Translations under genes and position numbers: made by a program | The notes under the pieces: model-generated | What the model was told of the DNA's origin: nothing | Database searches by the model: none | What the model saw: the letters and a program-made list of their open reading frames with translations, nothing else | Assembly (NCBI GenBank): GCA_048594865.1 | Contig: JBMDWZ010000266.1 | Span: 1 to 24,626, forward strand | Length of the DNA: 24,626 nucleotides | Direction of reading: 5' to 3' | DNA from: CALKWS01 sp048594865 | GTDB lineage: Bacteria > Actinomycetota > Actinomycetes > Actinomycetales > Beutenbergiaceae | Shown here: positions 7,022 to 15,030 of the stretch, in pieces | How the letters are laid out: each line of letters starts with the position of its first letter | Position numbering within the stretch: position 1 is the first letter of the stretch

Positions 7022-7819
7022 ATGCCCACAAACAGATGCAGCGAGACAAACCGAAACGCAGATGGCAGTGCCGGGGATGCCGATTACGGGGCCATCGGTA
7101 CCGACTACGCGCGGTACCGGCGGCCAGAGCCGTCCTTTGAGAAGGCGATCAGCAGCGCGCTGGGCGACTCCAAGACGCTGGTCAACGTAGGTGCCGGTGC
7201 GGGTTCCTATGAGCCCACGACACTAGATGTCACCGCCGTCGAGCCCAGCGACGCGATGCGATCGCAGCGCCGCCCCGGTGCCGCGCGGGTGATCGATGCC
7301 GTTGCCGAGCAGCTCCCCTTCGCTGACGCGGCCTTCGATGCGGCCCTCGCCTCCTTCACGGTTCACCAGTGGAAAGACCTGCGCGCGGGCCTGAGGGAAG
7401 CGCGGCGAGTCACTCGTGGGCCGGTAGTGATCCTCACCTGTGACCCAACCGCGCTGCGGCTATCGTGGTTGAACGACTATGCGCCAGAAGTCATTGCTAC
7501 CGAGGCCGGTCGATACCCCCAGATCGCCGAGATCGAGTCGGCCCTAGGTGGCAGCGTGACCACCAGGGCGCTGCCGATCCCGCTGAGCTGCGTCGATGGT
7601 TTCTCCGAGGCGTATTACGGAAGGCCAGAGGCGCTCCTTGATAGCGGTGCCCGCCTCGCCAATTCAGCCTGGAGTTTCGTAGACCAAACCGTGGCCGACC
7701 GGTTTGTGAAACACCTGCGCGCCGATCTCGACAACGGCGCTTGGGACGCTCGATATGGCCACTTGCGCGCCCAGCCATCATTCGACGGGTCGCTCCGGTT
7801 GATCGTCGGACGCACATGA
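7022..7819 (+). CDS. Class I SAM-dependent methyltransferase (type 11-like)
   Basis: A soluble 265-residue protein with a Rossmann-type SAM-binding domain. Motif I is LVNVGAGAG (53-61), the acidic residue at the end of beta-2 is Glu74 in VTAVEPSD, and motif IV is in FDAALASFTVHQWKD (105-119), the usual pattern of UbiE/type-11 methyltransferases. The frame is open from 6986, but the ATG at 7022 has AAGGTGG (7011-7017) at good distance and is chosen. The N-terminal 20 residues are polar and probably disordered. The gene follows the MarR gene by 77 bp and precedes the GlxA-like gene by 30 bp. The substrate cannot be read from sequence; it might act on a small molecule, and no link to carotenoids is shown. 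Confidence 0.8.
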   Translation: MPTNRCSETNRNADGSAGDADYGAIGTDYARYRRPEPSFEKAISSALGDSKTLVNVGAGAGSYEPTTLDVTAVEPSDAMRSQRRPGAARVIDAVAEQLPFADAAFDAALASFTVHQWKDLRAGLREARRVTRGPVVILTCDPTALRLSWLNDYAPEVIATEAGRYPQIAEIESALGGSVTTRALPIPLSCVDGFSEAYYGRPEALLDSGARLANSAWSFVDQTVADRFVKHLRADLDNGAWDARYGHLRAQPSFDGSLRLIVGRT

Positions 7820-7836
7820 TGCCCGTGGCGGGGCAC

Positions 7837-7842
7837 TAAAAT
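7837..7842 (+). promoter_or_regulatory. -10 box of the GlxA-like gene, probable leaderless transcript
   Basis: TAAAAT (7837-7842) is a strong TAnnnT box ending seven bases before the GTG at 7850, with no ribosome site between. It lies in the 30-bp gap after the methyltransferase stop, so the regulator probably has its own promoter. No good -35 was seen. Confidence 0.5.
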
Positions 7843-7849
7843 CGACGCC

Positions 7850-8800
7850 GTGACCACCGCAATGGATCACCGAGTGGGTGTCCTTGTTCTTGACGGGGCG
7901 AAAGCGCTCGACGTCGGAATTGCCGCCCACGTATTCGCCAAGCGGCCGACCATGCCCTATGAGGTGCGAGTCTGTGCCGAGTCTCCGGGGATCGTCGAGG
8001 GCTGGAACGGTCTGGCCTACGCGGTCAGCCATGGCCTTGAGACTCTCGGTTGGGCAGATACCGTCCTGGTTCCCGGGTACCGGAACCCAGCCGATACCTC
8101 CACGTCGGCGGCCGTGATCGATGCGCTGCGCAAAGCGTTCGCTAGTGGCACCCGGATCGCCGCTATCTCCACCGGAGCGTTCACGCTAGCCGCAGCGGGG
8201 CTCCTCGACGGCAAGCGAGCCACCACGCACTGGCATTACACACAGGTCATACAGGACAGATACCCCAAGATCGACGTCGATGAGAACGTGCTGTTTGTTG
8301 ACGCGGGCCAGGTGCTCACTAGCGCCGGTGCCGCCAGTGGAATAGACCTGTGCCTGCACCTCATCCGCCGGGACCACGGTGTGGCTCTAGCGAACCAGGT
8401 TGGTCGCCGCCTGGTCAGTGCGCCCTATCGGGCCGGCGGGCAGGCTCAGTATGTTCCACACAGCATTCCCCAGCCGCTCGGGGAAGCCTTTGCACTCACT
8501 CGATCTTGGGCCCTTGAACACCTGGGGGAGAATCTCACCCTGACCGCGCTGGCGCAGCACGCGAGTGTCTCGGCGCGCACGTTCTCCCGAGGGTTCAAAG
8601 CTGACACCGGGATTACGCCGATGCAATGGATCTTGCGAGCCCGGATCGACCGTGTCAGAGAGCTCCTTGAGCGCACCGACCTCACGGTCACTCAGATCGC
8701 CGAGGCGGCCGGCCTTGGATCTGACACGAACCTGCGCCGGCATTTCGGAAGCATCGTGGGAACGTCGCCGACTACCTACCGCAACACCTTCCAGAAGTAG
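7850..8800 (+). CDS. GlxA-like transcriptional regulator (DJ-1/PfpI domain plus AraC DNA-binding domain)
   Basis: The 316-residue protein has two parts. Residues about 8-190 form a DJ-1/PfpI-like (class I amidotransferase-like) sensor domain, and about 215-316 hold two AraC/XylS helix-turn-helix motifs (about 231-252 and 279-301, ending HFGSIVGTSPTTYRNTF). In many relatives the nucleophile elbow reads C-TGAF or C-SGAF; here it is AISTGAF, with Ser107 in the cysteine place, so cysteine-based chemistry is unlikely and a ligand-sensing role is favoured. TTHWHY (125-130) is a conserved family block. The GTG start is supported by the -10 box seven bases upstream. It ends 12 bp from the stop of the convergent exporter permease gene. 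Its targets are unknown; the adjacent methyltransferase is a candidate. Confidence 0.87.
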   Translation: MTTAMDHRVGVLVLDGAKALDVGIAAHVFAKRPTMPYEVRVCAESPGIVEGWNGLAYAVSHGLETLGWADTVLVPGYRNPADTSTSAAVIDALRKAFASGTRIAAISTGAFTLAAAGLLDGKRATTHWHYTQVIQDRYPKIDVDENVLFVDAGQVLTSAGAASGIDLCLHLIRRDHGVALANQVGRRLVSAPYRAGGQAQYVPHSIPQPLGEAFALTRSWALEHLGENLTLTALAQHASVSARTFSRGFKADTGITPMQWILRARIDRVRELLERTDLTVTQIAEAAGLGSDTNLRRHFGSIVGTSPTTYRNTFQK

Positions 8801-8812
8801 CCGACCTAGAGG

Positions 8813-9616
8813 TCACTTGTGTGCGCTGCGCCGGTAGGCGAGGTTCGCCAGCGGCGCGAAGATCGCCACGATCAGGACGATCCAGATCAGGGTGTAGGCC
8901 AGCGGGTTCTGCAGTGCCCAAGACGATGACTGCACCGCCTCGGGGGTGGTGTTTCCGAACAATTCCCGGACCGCCTGGGTCAGGGATGACACCGGGTTCC
9001 ATTCCACGAAATGTCGCAGTACCGGGTTGAAGCTCTCGGTGGGCACGAAGGCGTTAGAGATGAACGTCATCGGCATGATGACGATGAAGGAGGCGTTGTT
9101 GATGACCTCCACACTCGGCACCATCAGCCCCACCAGGGCCATCACCCAACTAAAGGCGTAGGCGAACAACAGCAGCAATCCGAAGCCGATCAGCGCATCG
9201 CCGATAGATCCTCGGACTCGCCAGCCCACCAGCAGTCCGGCCAGGGCCATCACCACGAGCGAGAGCACGTTGTAGACCACGTCGGAAACCGTGCGGCCGA
9301 TGAGCACCGCAGAGCGGGACATGGGCAGCGACCGGAACCGGTCCATGATGCCCTTCTGCATGTCTTCGGCCAGGCCGGCGCCGGTGAAGGTGCAACCGAA
9401 GACCATGGTTTGAGCGAAGATGCCGCCGATGAGGAACTCGCGGTAGGGCGTGCCGTCGCCGGGGTCGATGGCACCACCGAAGACGTAGGCAAACATCAGC
9501 ACGAACATGATCGGTGAGATCAGCACGAACACCAGGAGCTCTGGCACTCGCTTGATCTTGATGAGGTTGCGCTTGGCGATCACGCCGGCATCGGACAGGG
9601 TTCGGATCGGGCTCAT
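8813..9616 (-). CDS. ABC-2 type exporter permease, DrrB-like
   Basis: The membrane half of a two-gene ABC exporter. The 267 residues give about six hydrophobic segments, beginning near residue 28 (LLVFVLISPIMFVLMFAYVF). The region AEDMQKGIMDRFRSLPMSR (about 86-104) is the cytoplasmic coupling segment typical of the DrrB/ABC-2 family, and SNAFVPTESFNPVLRHFVEWNP near the end is also characteristic. The ATG overlaps the ATPase stop as ATGA, so the two are translated together. DrrAB pairs export daunorubicin and other hydrophobic compounds in Streptomyces; the substrate here is unknown. A divergent TetR gene beyond the ATPase suggests induction by the exported compound. Confidence 0.88.
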   Translation of the reverse strand: MSPIRTLSDAGVIAKRNLIKIKRVPELLVFVLISPIMFVLMFAYVFGGAIDPGDGTPYREFLIGGIFAQTMVFGCTFTGAGLAEDMQKGIMDRFRSLPMSRSAVLIGRTVSDVVYNVLSLVVMALAGLLVGWRVRGSIGDALIGFGLLLLFAYAFSWVMALVGLMVPSVEVINNASFIVIMPMTFISNAFVPTESFNPVLRHFVEWNPVSSLTQAVRELFGNTTPEAVQSSSWALQNPLAYTLIWIVLIVAIFAPLANLAYRRSAHK

Positions 9617-10602
9617 CGCTTGCCTCCGGTGGTCTGCGCATCGGCAGTCTCATCGGCGCCGTCGGTCGACTGACCGGTGAGGGACAGGAACACATCATCG
9701 AGGGTGGGTCGGCGCAGGGAGATGTCCACCACCGTGATCGAGGCGGCATCGAGTTCGCGCAGCACCTGGGTGAGGGTCTTCACCCCGTGGGCGGCCGGGA
9801 TGGCGAACTCCTGTGGATCGTCGGCGGTATAGACCTCGCCGCCGGAGATGCGGGCGAGCAGCTCGTGGGTGGCGCTGCTGTCGGCTGCGGACTCCAAGGT
9901 CAGGGCCACCCGCTCGCCGCCGGTCTCGCGCTTGAGTTGGTCGGCGGTACCTCGGGCGATCGCCTTGCCGTGGTCGATCACAACGATCTCATCGGCCAGG
10001 TGGTCGGCCTCTTCGAGGTATTGGGTAGTGAGCAGCAGGGTCGACCCGCCCTTGATGAGGTCGCGGATCACGTCCCACATGCCCAGCCGGGAGCGCGGAT
10101 CCAGTCCGGTGGTGGGCTCGTCGAGCACCAGTACCGGGGGCTCGGCCACCAGGGCGCCGGCCAGGTCCAGGCGCCGTCGCATACCTCCGGAGTAGGTCTT
10201 GGAGGGGCGGTTTCCGGCATCGGCGAGGCCGAAGCGTTCCAGCAGCTCCGTGGCCCTGGTGCGGGCCTTGGTGCGGGGCAGTCCGTACAACCGGCCGACC
10301 ATCTCCAGGTTCTCAAATCCGGTGAGGTGTTCGTCGACGGCCGCGTACTGCCCGGACAGGCCAATGCGAGAACGCACCCCTTGAGGGTCGGCGAGCACGT
10401 CGACCCCCGCCACTGTCGCCTGCCCCGAGTCAGGGGTGAGCAGCGTGGTGAGAATGCGCACGGCGGTGGTTTTGCCCGCCCCGTTGGGCCCTAGCAGGCC
10501 CAGCACGGTGCCTTGCGGCACGGTCAGATCGAGTCCGCGCAAGGCCTTGACCTTGCCGAAATTCTTCTCCAGGCCGGTCGCCTGGATCATCGCTGTGGTC
10601 AT
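9613..10602 (-). CDS. ABC exporter ATPase, DrrA-like
   Basis: The ATP-hydrolysing half of the exporter, 329 residues. Walker A is GPNGAGKTT (38-46), the Q-loop Gln is in GLSGQYAAVDE, the signature is YSGGMRRRLDLAGAL (137-151), and Walker B is VLVLDEP (157-163). The switch position has Gln194 (LLTTQYLEEAD) where most ABC proteins have His, as is common in the DrrA family. A C-terminal extension of about 100 residues follows the nucleotide-binding domain, also as in DrrA. The ATG at 10602 has AGGGGA about eight bases upstream. The permease start overlaps its stop. The 126-bp gap to the divergent TetR gene carries the likely operator. Confidence 0.92.
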   Translation of the reverse strand: MTTAMIQATGLEKNFGKVKALRGLDLTVPQGTVLGLLGPNGAGKTTAVRILTTLLTPDSGQATVAGVDVLADPQGVRSRIGLSGQYAAVDEHLTGFENLEMVGRLYGLPRTKARTRATELLERFGLADAGNRPSKTYSGGMRRRLDLAGALVAEPPVLVLDEPTTGLDPRSRLGMWDVIRDLIKGGSTLLLTTQYLEEADHLADEIVVIDHGKAIARGTADQLKRETGGERVALTLESAADSSATHELLARISGGEVYTADDPQEFAIPAAHGVKTLTQVLRELDAASITVVDISLRRPTLDDVFLSLTGQSTDGADETADAQTTGGKR

Positions 10603-10659
10603 GAAGCGTGTCCCCTAAGAAGTGATGAATGAGGGTGTGACTCACGTGGTGTATCCCGC

Positions 10660-10688
10660 TTACGAGTACGGTGTACGCACTGTAGAGT
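10660..10688 (+). promoter_or_regulatory. Candidate promoter of the TetR gene
   Basis: TTACGA (10660-10665) and TAGAGT (10683-10688) are spaced by 17 bp, with a predicted start near 10695. Both boxes lie in or beside the inverted repeat at 10664-10699, which would allow autorepression. The match to consensus is only moderate. Confidence 0.35.
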
Positions 10689-10699
10689 ACAGCATACTC
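10664..10699. promoter_or_regulatory. Candidate TetR operator between the exporter and regulator genes
   Basis: A 36-bp inverted repeat. The left arm is GAGTACGGTGTAC (10664-10676), the spacer is 10 bp, and the right arm is GTACAGCATACTC (10687-10699), whose complement GAGTATGCTGTAC matches the left arm at 11 of 13 places. Shorter palindromes are nested in it: GTAC-GGT-GTAC (10666-10676), CTGTA-GAG-TACAG (10680-10692) and AGTA-CAGCA-TACT (10686-10698). The position between divergent genes fits a TetR-family site, perhaps for two dimers. Confidence 0.6.
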
Positions 10700-10728
10700 A
10701 GTTTCTGTCCAGAGACGTCTTTTCGAAT

Positions 10729-11496
10729 GTGGTGATCACTATCTCTCCGCCCACCGACAAGGCTTTCGTCTCCACTTTGCGGGCGCTGTGGAACGTCGAT
10801 TCGCGGGGAAACCGCGGGCCAGCCGCCACGCTCAGCCGCACCGACATCGTCGAGGCCGCGATCGCCGTCGCCGATGAGCAGGGCTATGAGGCCCTGTCGA
10901 TGCGGTCGGTGGCAACCAAACTCGGGGCCGGCACCATGTCGCTGTACCGGCACGTGGCCAACCGCGCCGAGCTGGTGACCCTGATGGTCGATCACGTGAC
11001 CGCCGAGTGCGGGGACCTAGATCCGGAACAGACTTGGCGTGAGCAAATGCGTCAGGTGGCCTGGTCTGAGTGGAGGCTGTGGCATGCCCACCCTTGGATG
11101 AGTGCGGCGCCGCTGAGCCGCACCGCTCCGGGTCCGAACTCCGCCCGCCGGTATGACAGTGCCCTGGCCGCCGGGCTCTCGGCGGGACTCAGCCCAAAGC
11201 AGGCGTTCTTCGGGATCAGCGCGCTGCTGCATTACGTTTTCGGTGCGGCGCGGGCAGCGTTGGAGGAGGCGCAGGCGGTATCCGAGACGGGGCTGGGCAT
11301 TGGCCAGTGGTACCAAGCTCAGATGGATGCGCTCGGAGACGTGTTTAGCTTCGCCGACTATCCGGCGATGGGGGCCGTGCACGGTTCCGAGGCTGGGATT
11401 CCCGGCGACCAGGAGTATGCGGTGACGTTTACGGCAGGCTTAGAGACTCTCCTGGACGGCATCGAAGCCCAGCTTGTGGGTACCTCAGCTAGTTAG
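10729..11496 (+). CDS. TetR-family transcriptional regulator
   Basis: The 255-residue protein has an N-terminal TetR DNA-binding domain at about residues 37-83 (TDIVEAAIAVADEQGYEALSM, then the recognition helix in GAGTMSLYRHVANRAEL). The rest is a helical ligand-binding and dimerisation domain resembling the TetR_C group found beside drug exporters. The GTG at 10729 is one option; another GTG follows at 10732, and no clear ribosome site separates them, so the start is uncertain by a few codons. The first 30 residues before the HTH are probably flexible. It is divergent from the DrrAB-like genes with a 36-bp inverted repeat between, so it is most likely their repressor; the inducer is unknown. 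It ends 12 bp from the convergent TNT-domain gene. Confidence 0.9.
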   Translation: MVITISPPTDKAFVSTLRALWNVDSRGNRGPAATLSRTDIVEAAIAVADEQGYEALSMRSVATKLGAGTMSLYRHVANRAELVTLMVDHVTAECGDLDPEQTWREQMRQVAWSEWRLWHAHPWMSAAPLSRTAPGPNSARRYDSALAAGLSAGLSPKQAFFGISALLHYVFGAARAALEEAQAVSETGLGIGQWYQAQMDALGDVFSFADYPAMGAVHGSEAGIPGDQEYAVTFTAGLETLLDGIEAQLVGTSAS

Positions 11497-11508
11497 TGGG
11501 CTCATCGC

Positions 11509-12678
11509 CTATCCAACGACCTGCACCTGCACCAAGACGCCCGCGCGGACCAGGTCCCGCAGCCCCTGCCGGGGTGCGTTCTCCACTCGGAAGCGCAGGC
11601 CGCCTCCGGGTTGGTCGAACCACGGCTCGACGATCTGTGCCTGCACCTCGATCGGGCGGCTGGCCATCAGCACCAACTGCTGAGCACCCGGTCCGCTCGC
11701 GCTCTGCGGCAACGACCGGGTCTCCCACGGGGTATCAAAGGCGAAAAAGTACAGGCCATCCAGCGTCCCAACCCGGTCGAATGGCACACCGGTGGCGAGG
11801 TTGGTCACCAGCCCACCTGGGCCGGCCTTCACCAGACGTTCGTGCAGGTCGCGGTAGGCCGGCGCCGCGGCATTAGCGCGCTGCGTGAGTTCGGCCGAGG
11901 TGATCTGCGTGGGCGCCGGCAGCGGCTGATGCAGGTAATCCCAGACCGCGCGGCACGCGTAGGACTCATAGGGGTATTCGGCGAGGAATTCGTGTTGCCC
12001 GTAGTCGGTGATCTGCAGCGAGTAGTGCGAGCTGGAGTGCCGCACCACGGCCAGCGCGCCCTCGAAGGCGTCGGTGTCATCACCGGGCAAGTGCACCCCG
12101 CCAGGCGGGAAGCCGGCCTGGGTGAGCGCCTGGCGCAACCGGGCGACCTCACCATCTGCGATCACCGGGGCCGCCATCCAGACCAGCAGGTTGTCCTGGT
12201 CCCGCGGATAACGGCGCAGATCCGCGGCCCAGCGGCGCTCATCGGGAACCGGCGGTGCGGCCGGGGCCTCCAACATCGACTCACCCGGGGCATTCCAATA
12301 GGGCCGTTGTGAGTAGTTGAACTCCGCCTCGGTGTTGTCCGGCGAGACCGTGATCACCGCTGACAGCCAGGTGCCGGTGCCCGGTTTGGCCATCTGGGCG
12401 CGTAACTGCGCCATCACCTCGGTAACCTCACTCGGCGTCGGGACCCGGCGGGAAGCGCCCAACGGATCCAGCACGAACCGGCCCGAGTGTTCGGTTCCGG
12501 CCTGGGACCATTCCAGTCTTGCCACGGCATCAGTGGTATCGCGTGTGGTCCCGCCGTCATCGCCGCCGTTGGCCCCATCGACGCCCTGGTCCCGCACGAA
12601 TTGCCGGAGCAACTGGGCGACCCGATCTACGCGGGCGCGATCGTCGTCGTCCAAGTCGGAATACAGCATGGTGAGCAT
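11509..12678 (-). CDS. TNT-domain protein, possible NAD+ glycohydrolase-like, with YezG-like N-terminal region
   Basis: Residue numbers count from the ATG at 12678 (389 residues). The C-terminal part, about 294-389, resembles the TNT (tuberculosis necrotizing toxin) fold: GVPFDRVG, then TPWETRSLP (316-324), and PWFDQPGGG (352-360). The Arg of RSLP and the Gln of QPGGG are present. I do not find a His in the stretch between them, where TNT enzymes have one, so activity is uncertain. Residues about 84-130 (MAQLRAQM, GTWLSAVITV, EAEFNYSQRPYW) resemble YezG/DUF600-type immunity proteins; that match is weaker. There is no signal peptide, membrane segment or obvious secretion tag. Other possible starts are GTG 12696 and ATG 12669; ATG 12678 has GGTGG seven bases upstream. 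It is divergent from purC and has no separate immunity gene beside it. Confidence 0.68.
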   Translation of the reverse strand: MLTMLYSDLDDDDRARVDRVAQLLRQFVRDQGVDGANGGDDGGTTRDTTDAVARLEWSQAGTEHSGRFVLDPLGASRRVPTPSEVTEVMAQLRAQMAKPGTGTWLSAVITVSPDNTEAEFNYSQRPYWNAPGESMLEAPAAPPVPDERRWAADLRRYPRDQDNLLVWMAAPVIADGEVARLRQALTQAGFPPGGVHLPGDDTDAFEGALAVVRHSSSHYSLQITDYGQHEFLAEYPYESYACRAVWDYLHQPLPAPTQITSAELTQRANAAAPAYRDLHERLVKAGPGGLVTNLATGVPFDRVGTLDGLYFFAFDTPWETRSLPQSASGPGAQQLVLMASRPIEVQAQIVEPWFDQPGGGLRFRVENAPRQGLRDLVRAGVLVQVQVVG

Positions 12679-12740
12679 TATCGTGCCACCGAGCACCCTT
12701 GGGTGACTTCCGGCGCTCGGGGAGGTGGTTGACTACCGGT

Positions 12741-13631
12741 ATGGATACCGCACCCCAGGCACTTCCCGGCTGGCGTCACACCTACTCGGGGAAGGTCCGG
12801 GACCTGTATGTGCCCGACGACGGCGCAACGGACCGGGTGTTGGTGGTCGCCAGCGACCGGATCAGTGCCTATGACCATGTGTTGGACTCGATCATTCCCG
12901 ATAAGGGCGCGGTGCTGACCTCACTGAGCATGTGGTGGTTTGAGGAGTTGGCCGACGTGGTGGCCAATCATGTGCTCTCCCTGGACGTCCCCGCCGCCGT
13001 TGCCGGGCGGGCGATGATCTGCCGCAATTTGGCCATGTACCCGATCGAATGCGTGGCCCGCGGCTACCTCACCGGCTCCGGGCTCGTGGAGTACCGCGAG
13101 AGCGGCACGGTCTGTGGGATCGAATTGCCCGAGGGACTACAGGACGGCAGCAAGTTGCCGCAGCCGATCTTCACTCCGGCCGCCAAGGCGGACCTGGGCG
13201 CGCACGATGAGAACATCACCTTCGACAAGGCCGCAGCCACCGTGGGTCAAGAGACGGCCGAGCGGCTGCGCGACCTCACTCTCACGCTCTACAGCAGGGC
13301 CGCGGACTTGGCCGCCGAAAGGGGGGTGATCTTGGCTGACACCAAGTTCGAGTTCGGCAGACTCCCCGGCACCGATGAGATCATCCTCGGCGATGAGGTG
13401 CTCACCCCCGATTCCTCCCGCTACTGGCCGGCCGAATCCTGGGAACCGGGGCGTTCGCAGCCAAGTTTCGATAAGCAGTTTGTGCGCGACTGGCTCACCT
13501 CGGCGCAATCCGGATGGGACCGGCATGGTGATGCGCCGCCGCCGGCGCTCCCGCAGGAGGTCATCGAGCGCACCCGTCAGCGGTATGTCGACGCCTACGA
13601 GCGGGTCACCGGGAGTGCCTTCACCCCTTAG
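12741..13631 (+). CDS. purC: Phosphoribosylaminoimidazole-succinocarboxamide synthase
   Basis: SAICAR synthase couples CAIR with aspartate using ATP in purine synthesis, in the cytoplasm. The protein from the ATG at 12741 has 296 residues, the usual actinobacterial size. Family motifs are SGKVRDLY near the N-terminus, SDRISAYDHVLDSIIPDKG (the ATP-site loop), ECVARGYLTGSG, and DEVLTPDSSRYWP towards the C-terminus. The frame is open from 12699, but the residues before 12741 do not resemble the family, and GGAGGTGG (12721-12728) precedes the ATG, at a rather long 12 bases. It is divergent from the TNT-domain gene, and its TAG stop overlaps the stop of the convergent esterase gene. Confidence 0.95.
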   Translation: MDTAPQALPGWRHTYSGKVRDLYVPDDGATDRVLVVASDRISAYDHVLDSIIPDKGAVLTSLSMWWFEELADVVANHVLSLDVPAAVAGRAMICRNLAMYPIECVARGYLTGSGLVEYRESGTVCGIELPEGLQDGSKLPQPIFTPAAKADLGAHDENITFDKAAATVGQETAERLRDLTLTLYSRAADLAAERGVILADTKFEFGRLPGTDEIILGDEVLTPDSSRYWPAESWEPGRSQPSFDKQFVRDWLTSAQSGWDRHGDAPPPALPQEVIERTRQRYVDAYERVTGSAFTP

Positions 13632-14671
13632 TCGGTGTGCTGCTCTAAGTGCTCCACGATCATGTCGAACGCGGTCTGAGATTCGGCGTATTCGAAGTTG
13701 AACTGATACTCGTGATTTAGTGCCGGTTCGTGGTTGGCGTCGAAGAACAGTTCGCTGTGGTCAACGTTGTTGTCCCGCAGGGCTTGTGCCATGGATTCTG
13801 AGTGCGGCAATAGCGGATCAGCGTTGCCCGCAGTGATGAACGTGGGCGGGAAATCTGCGCTGACGTGCTGAGGGATGCTGGCCCACCGCATCTGCGAGTC
13901 GTTGCGGAAGTCTTTGGTCCCCGAGTACGCCCACAACACGGTGTCGATGAACCACTTCTCGGCACCTCGAGCGTTGGTCAGCTCCAGGTCTAGGGCGCCG
14001 CTGACGAGGATTGTCGCCGCGAGTTGATCGGCATCCAAGGCGCTCGGCAGTCCAGCATCTATCGCGTAGGCGGGGTTGGTGATGGTTAACGCTGTCTGCC
14101 CTGCGATGTGCGCGCCCGCCGAGTCGCCGGCAAGCACGAACTGGTTGGGATCGATCGGATAGTCATCGCTGTGCCGTTCCAGGTAGGCCAGGGCCCGCGA
14201 AACCTGCTGGACCGGCGTTGGATAGGTGGCACCTGGAGCCACGGAGTACTCCACAGCGACGGTCGTGTAGCCCTCATCGGCCAACATGGACAGGTACCCG
14301 GCCAAGCCCGACTTGTCTCCTGCGACAAACCCGCCGCCATGGACCCACACGATCGTGGGCAGGGCATCGCTCGGGCTTGCCTGCTCCGGCCAGAAGATGT
14401 CCATCCGGCCATCGGGATCGCCGTCGTCGTAGGAAACATCCAGATCCGAAGCGATGTCATCCGGGGCGAGCTCGTCCAGGAGTGCGACGACGTCCGGGTC
14501 ATCGGACATCGGGCCATACCGAATAAGCATGGATCCCGGCCACGGGCTGAGTTGGAAGGCGAGCACAATGACTAGCACCGCAGCACCCAAGCCGACCCCG
14601 ATTCGGGTAAGCCATCGCCGTCGGCCCGGTCGGCTCTTTCGACGTGCGTCAGTCTCCGTGGAATCGGCCAT
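13628..14671 (-). CDS. Membrane-anchored alpha/beta-hydrolase, HSL-type esterase
   Basis: A predicted carboxylesterase of the hormone-sensitive-lipase group. From the ATG at 14671 it has 347 residues. A basic stretch (RRKSRPGRRR, 10-19) and one hydrophobic helix (about 23-41) form a signal anchor, so the catalytic domain should face outward. The oxyanion motif is HGGGF (111-115), the nucleophile Ser184 lies in GDSAG, the acid is probably Asp285 (GNADPLL), and the base is His314 (NHEPAL) or His320. A longer frame begins at 14746, but GGAAGGA stands just before 14671 and is preferred. Its stop overlaps the purC stop in opposite orientation, and it is divergent from purS. The substrate is unknown; a lipid or short-chain ester is likely. 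Confidence 0.85.
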   Translation of the reverse strand: MADSTETDARRKSRPGRRRWLTRIGVGLGAAVLVIVLAFQLSPWPGSMLIRYGPMSDDPDVVALLDELAPDDIASDLDVSYDDGDPDGRMDIFWPEQASPSDALPTIVWVHGGGFVAGDKSGLAGYLSMLADEGYTTVAVEYSVAPGATYPTPVQQVSRALAYLERHSDDYPIDPNQFVLAGDSAGAHIAGQTALTITNPAYAIDAGLPSALDADQLAATILVSGALDLELTNARGAEKWFIDTVLWAYSGTKDFRNDSQMRWASIPQHVSADFPPTFITAGNADPLLPHSESMAQALRDNNVDHSELFFDANHEPALNHEYQFNFEYAESQTAFDMIVEHLEQHTD

Positions 14672-14744
14672 GCCCCAATCCTTCCACGGCTTGCCGGGAA
14701 CTCTAAGACCCCGGCGGCCAGATAGGCTTAAGCCGAGTCGATAC

Positions 14745-14750
14745 AAGGAG
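14745..14750 (+). promoter_or_regulatory. Ribosome binding site of purS
   Basis: AAGGAG lies eight bases before the purS ATG and fixes that start. A TAGGCT box (14723-14728) upstream could be its -10, but no good -35 was seen. Confidence 0.7.
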
Positions 14751-14758
14751 CAGCGCTG

Positions 14759-15030
14759 ATGGCACGTGTGATCGTCGAGGTCATGCCCAAACCGGAAATT
14801 CTTGACCCTCAGGGCAAGGCCGTAGCCGGGGCGCTGCCGCGCCTAGGCTTCGAAGCCTTCGCCGGTGTGCGGCAGGGTAAGCGGTTCGAACTGCAGGTGG
14901 AGGGCGAGGTCACCGAAGAGGTGCTCGCCCAGGCCCGGGAGGCCGCCGAGCAGTTGTTGTCCAACCCGGTGATCGAGGATGTGGTCTCGGTGCACGTGGC
15001 AGAGTCTGAGTCCGCACAAGGATCGGCCTG

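Noticed and set aside
7022..8800. Methyltransferase and GlxA-like gene as part of the carotenoid pathway
   Set aside because: They are on the other strand from the crt operon, the second has its own -10 box, and no known C50 step needs them. Co-location alone is not evidence.
14672..14746. 25-residue extension of the esterase
   Set aside because: GGAAGGA sits directly before the ATG at 14671, and the extension would cover the purS upstream region.
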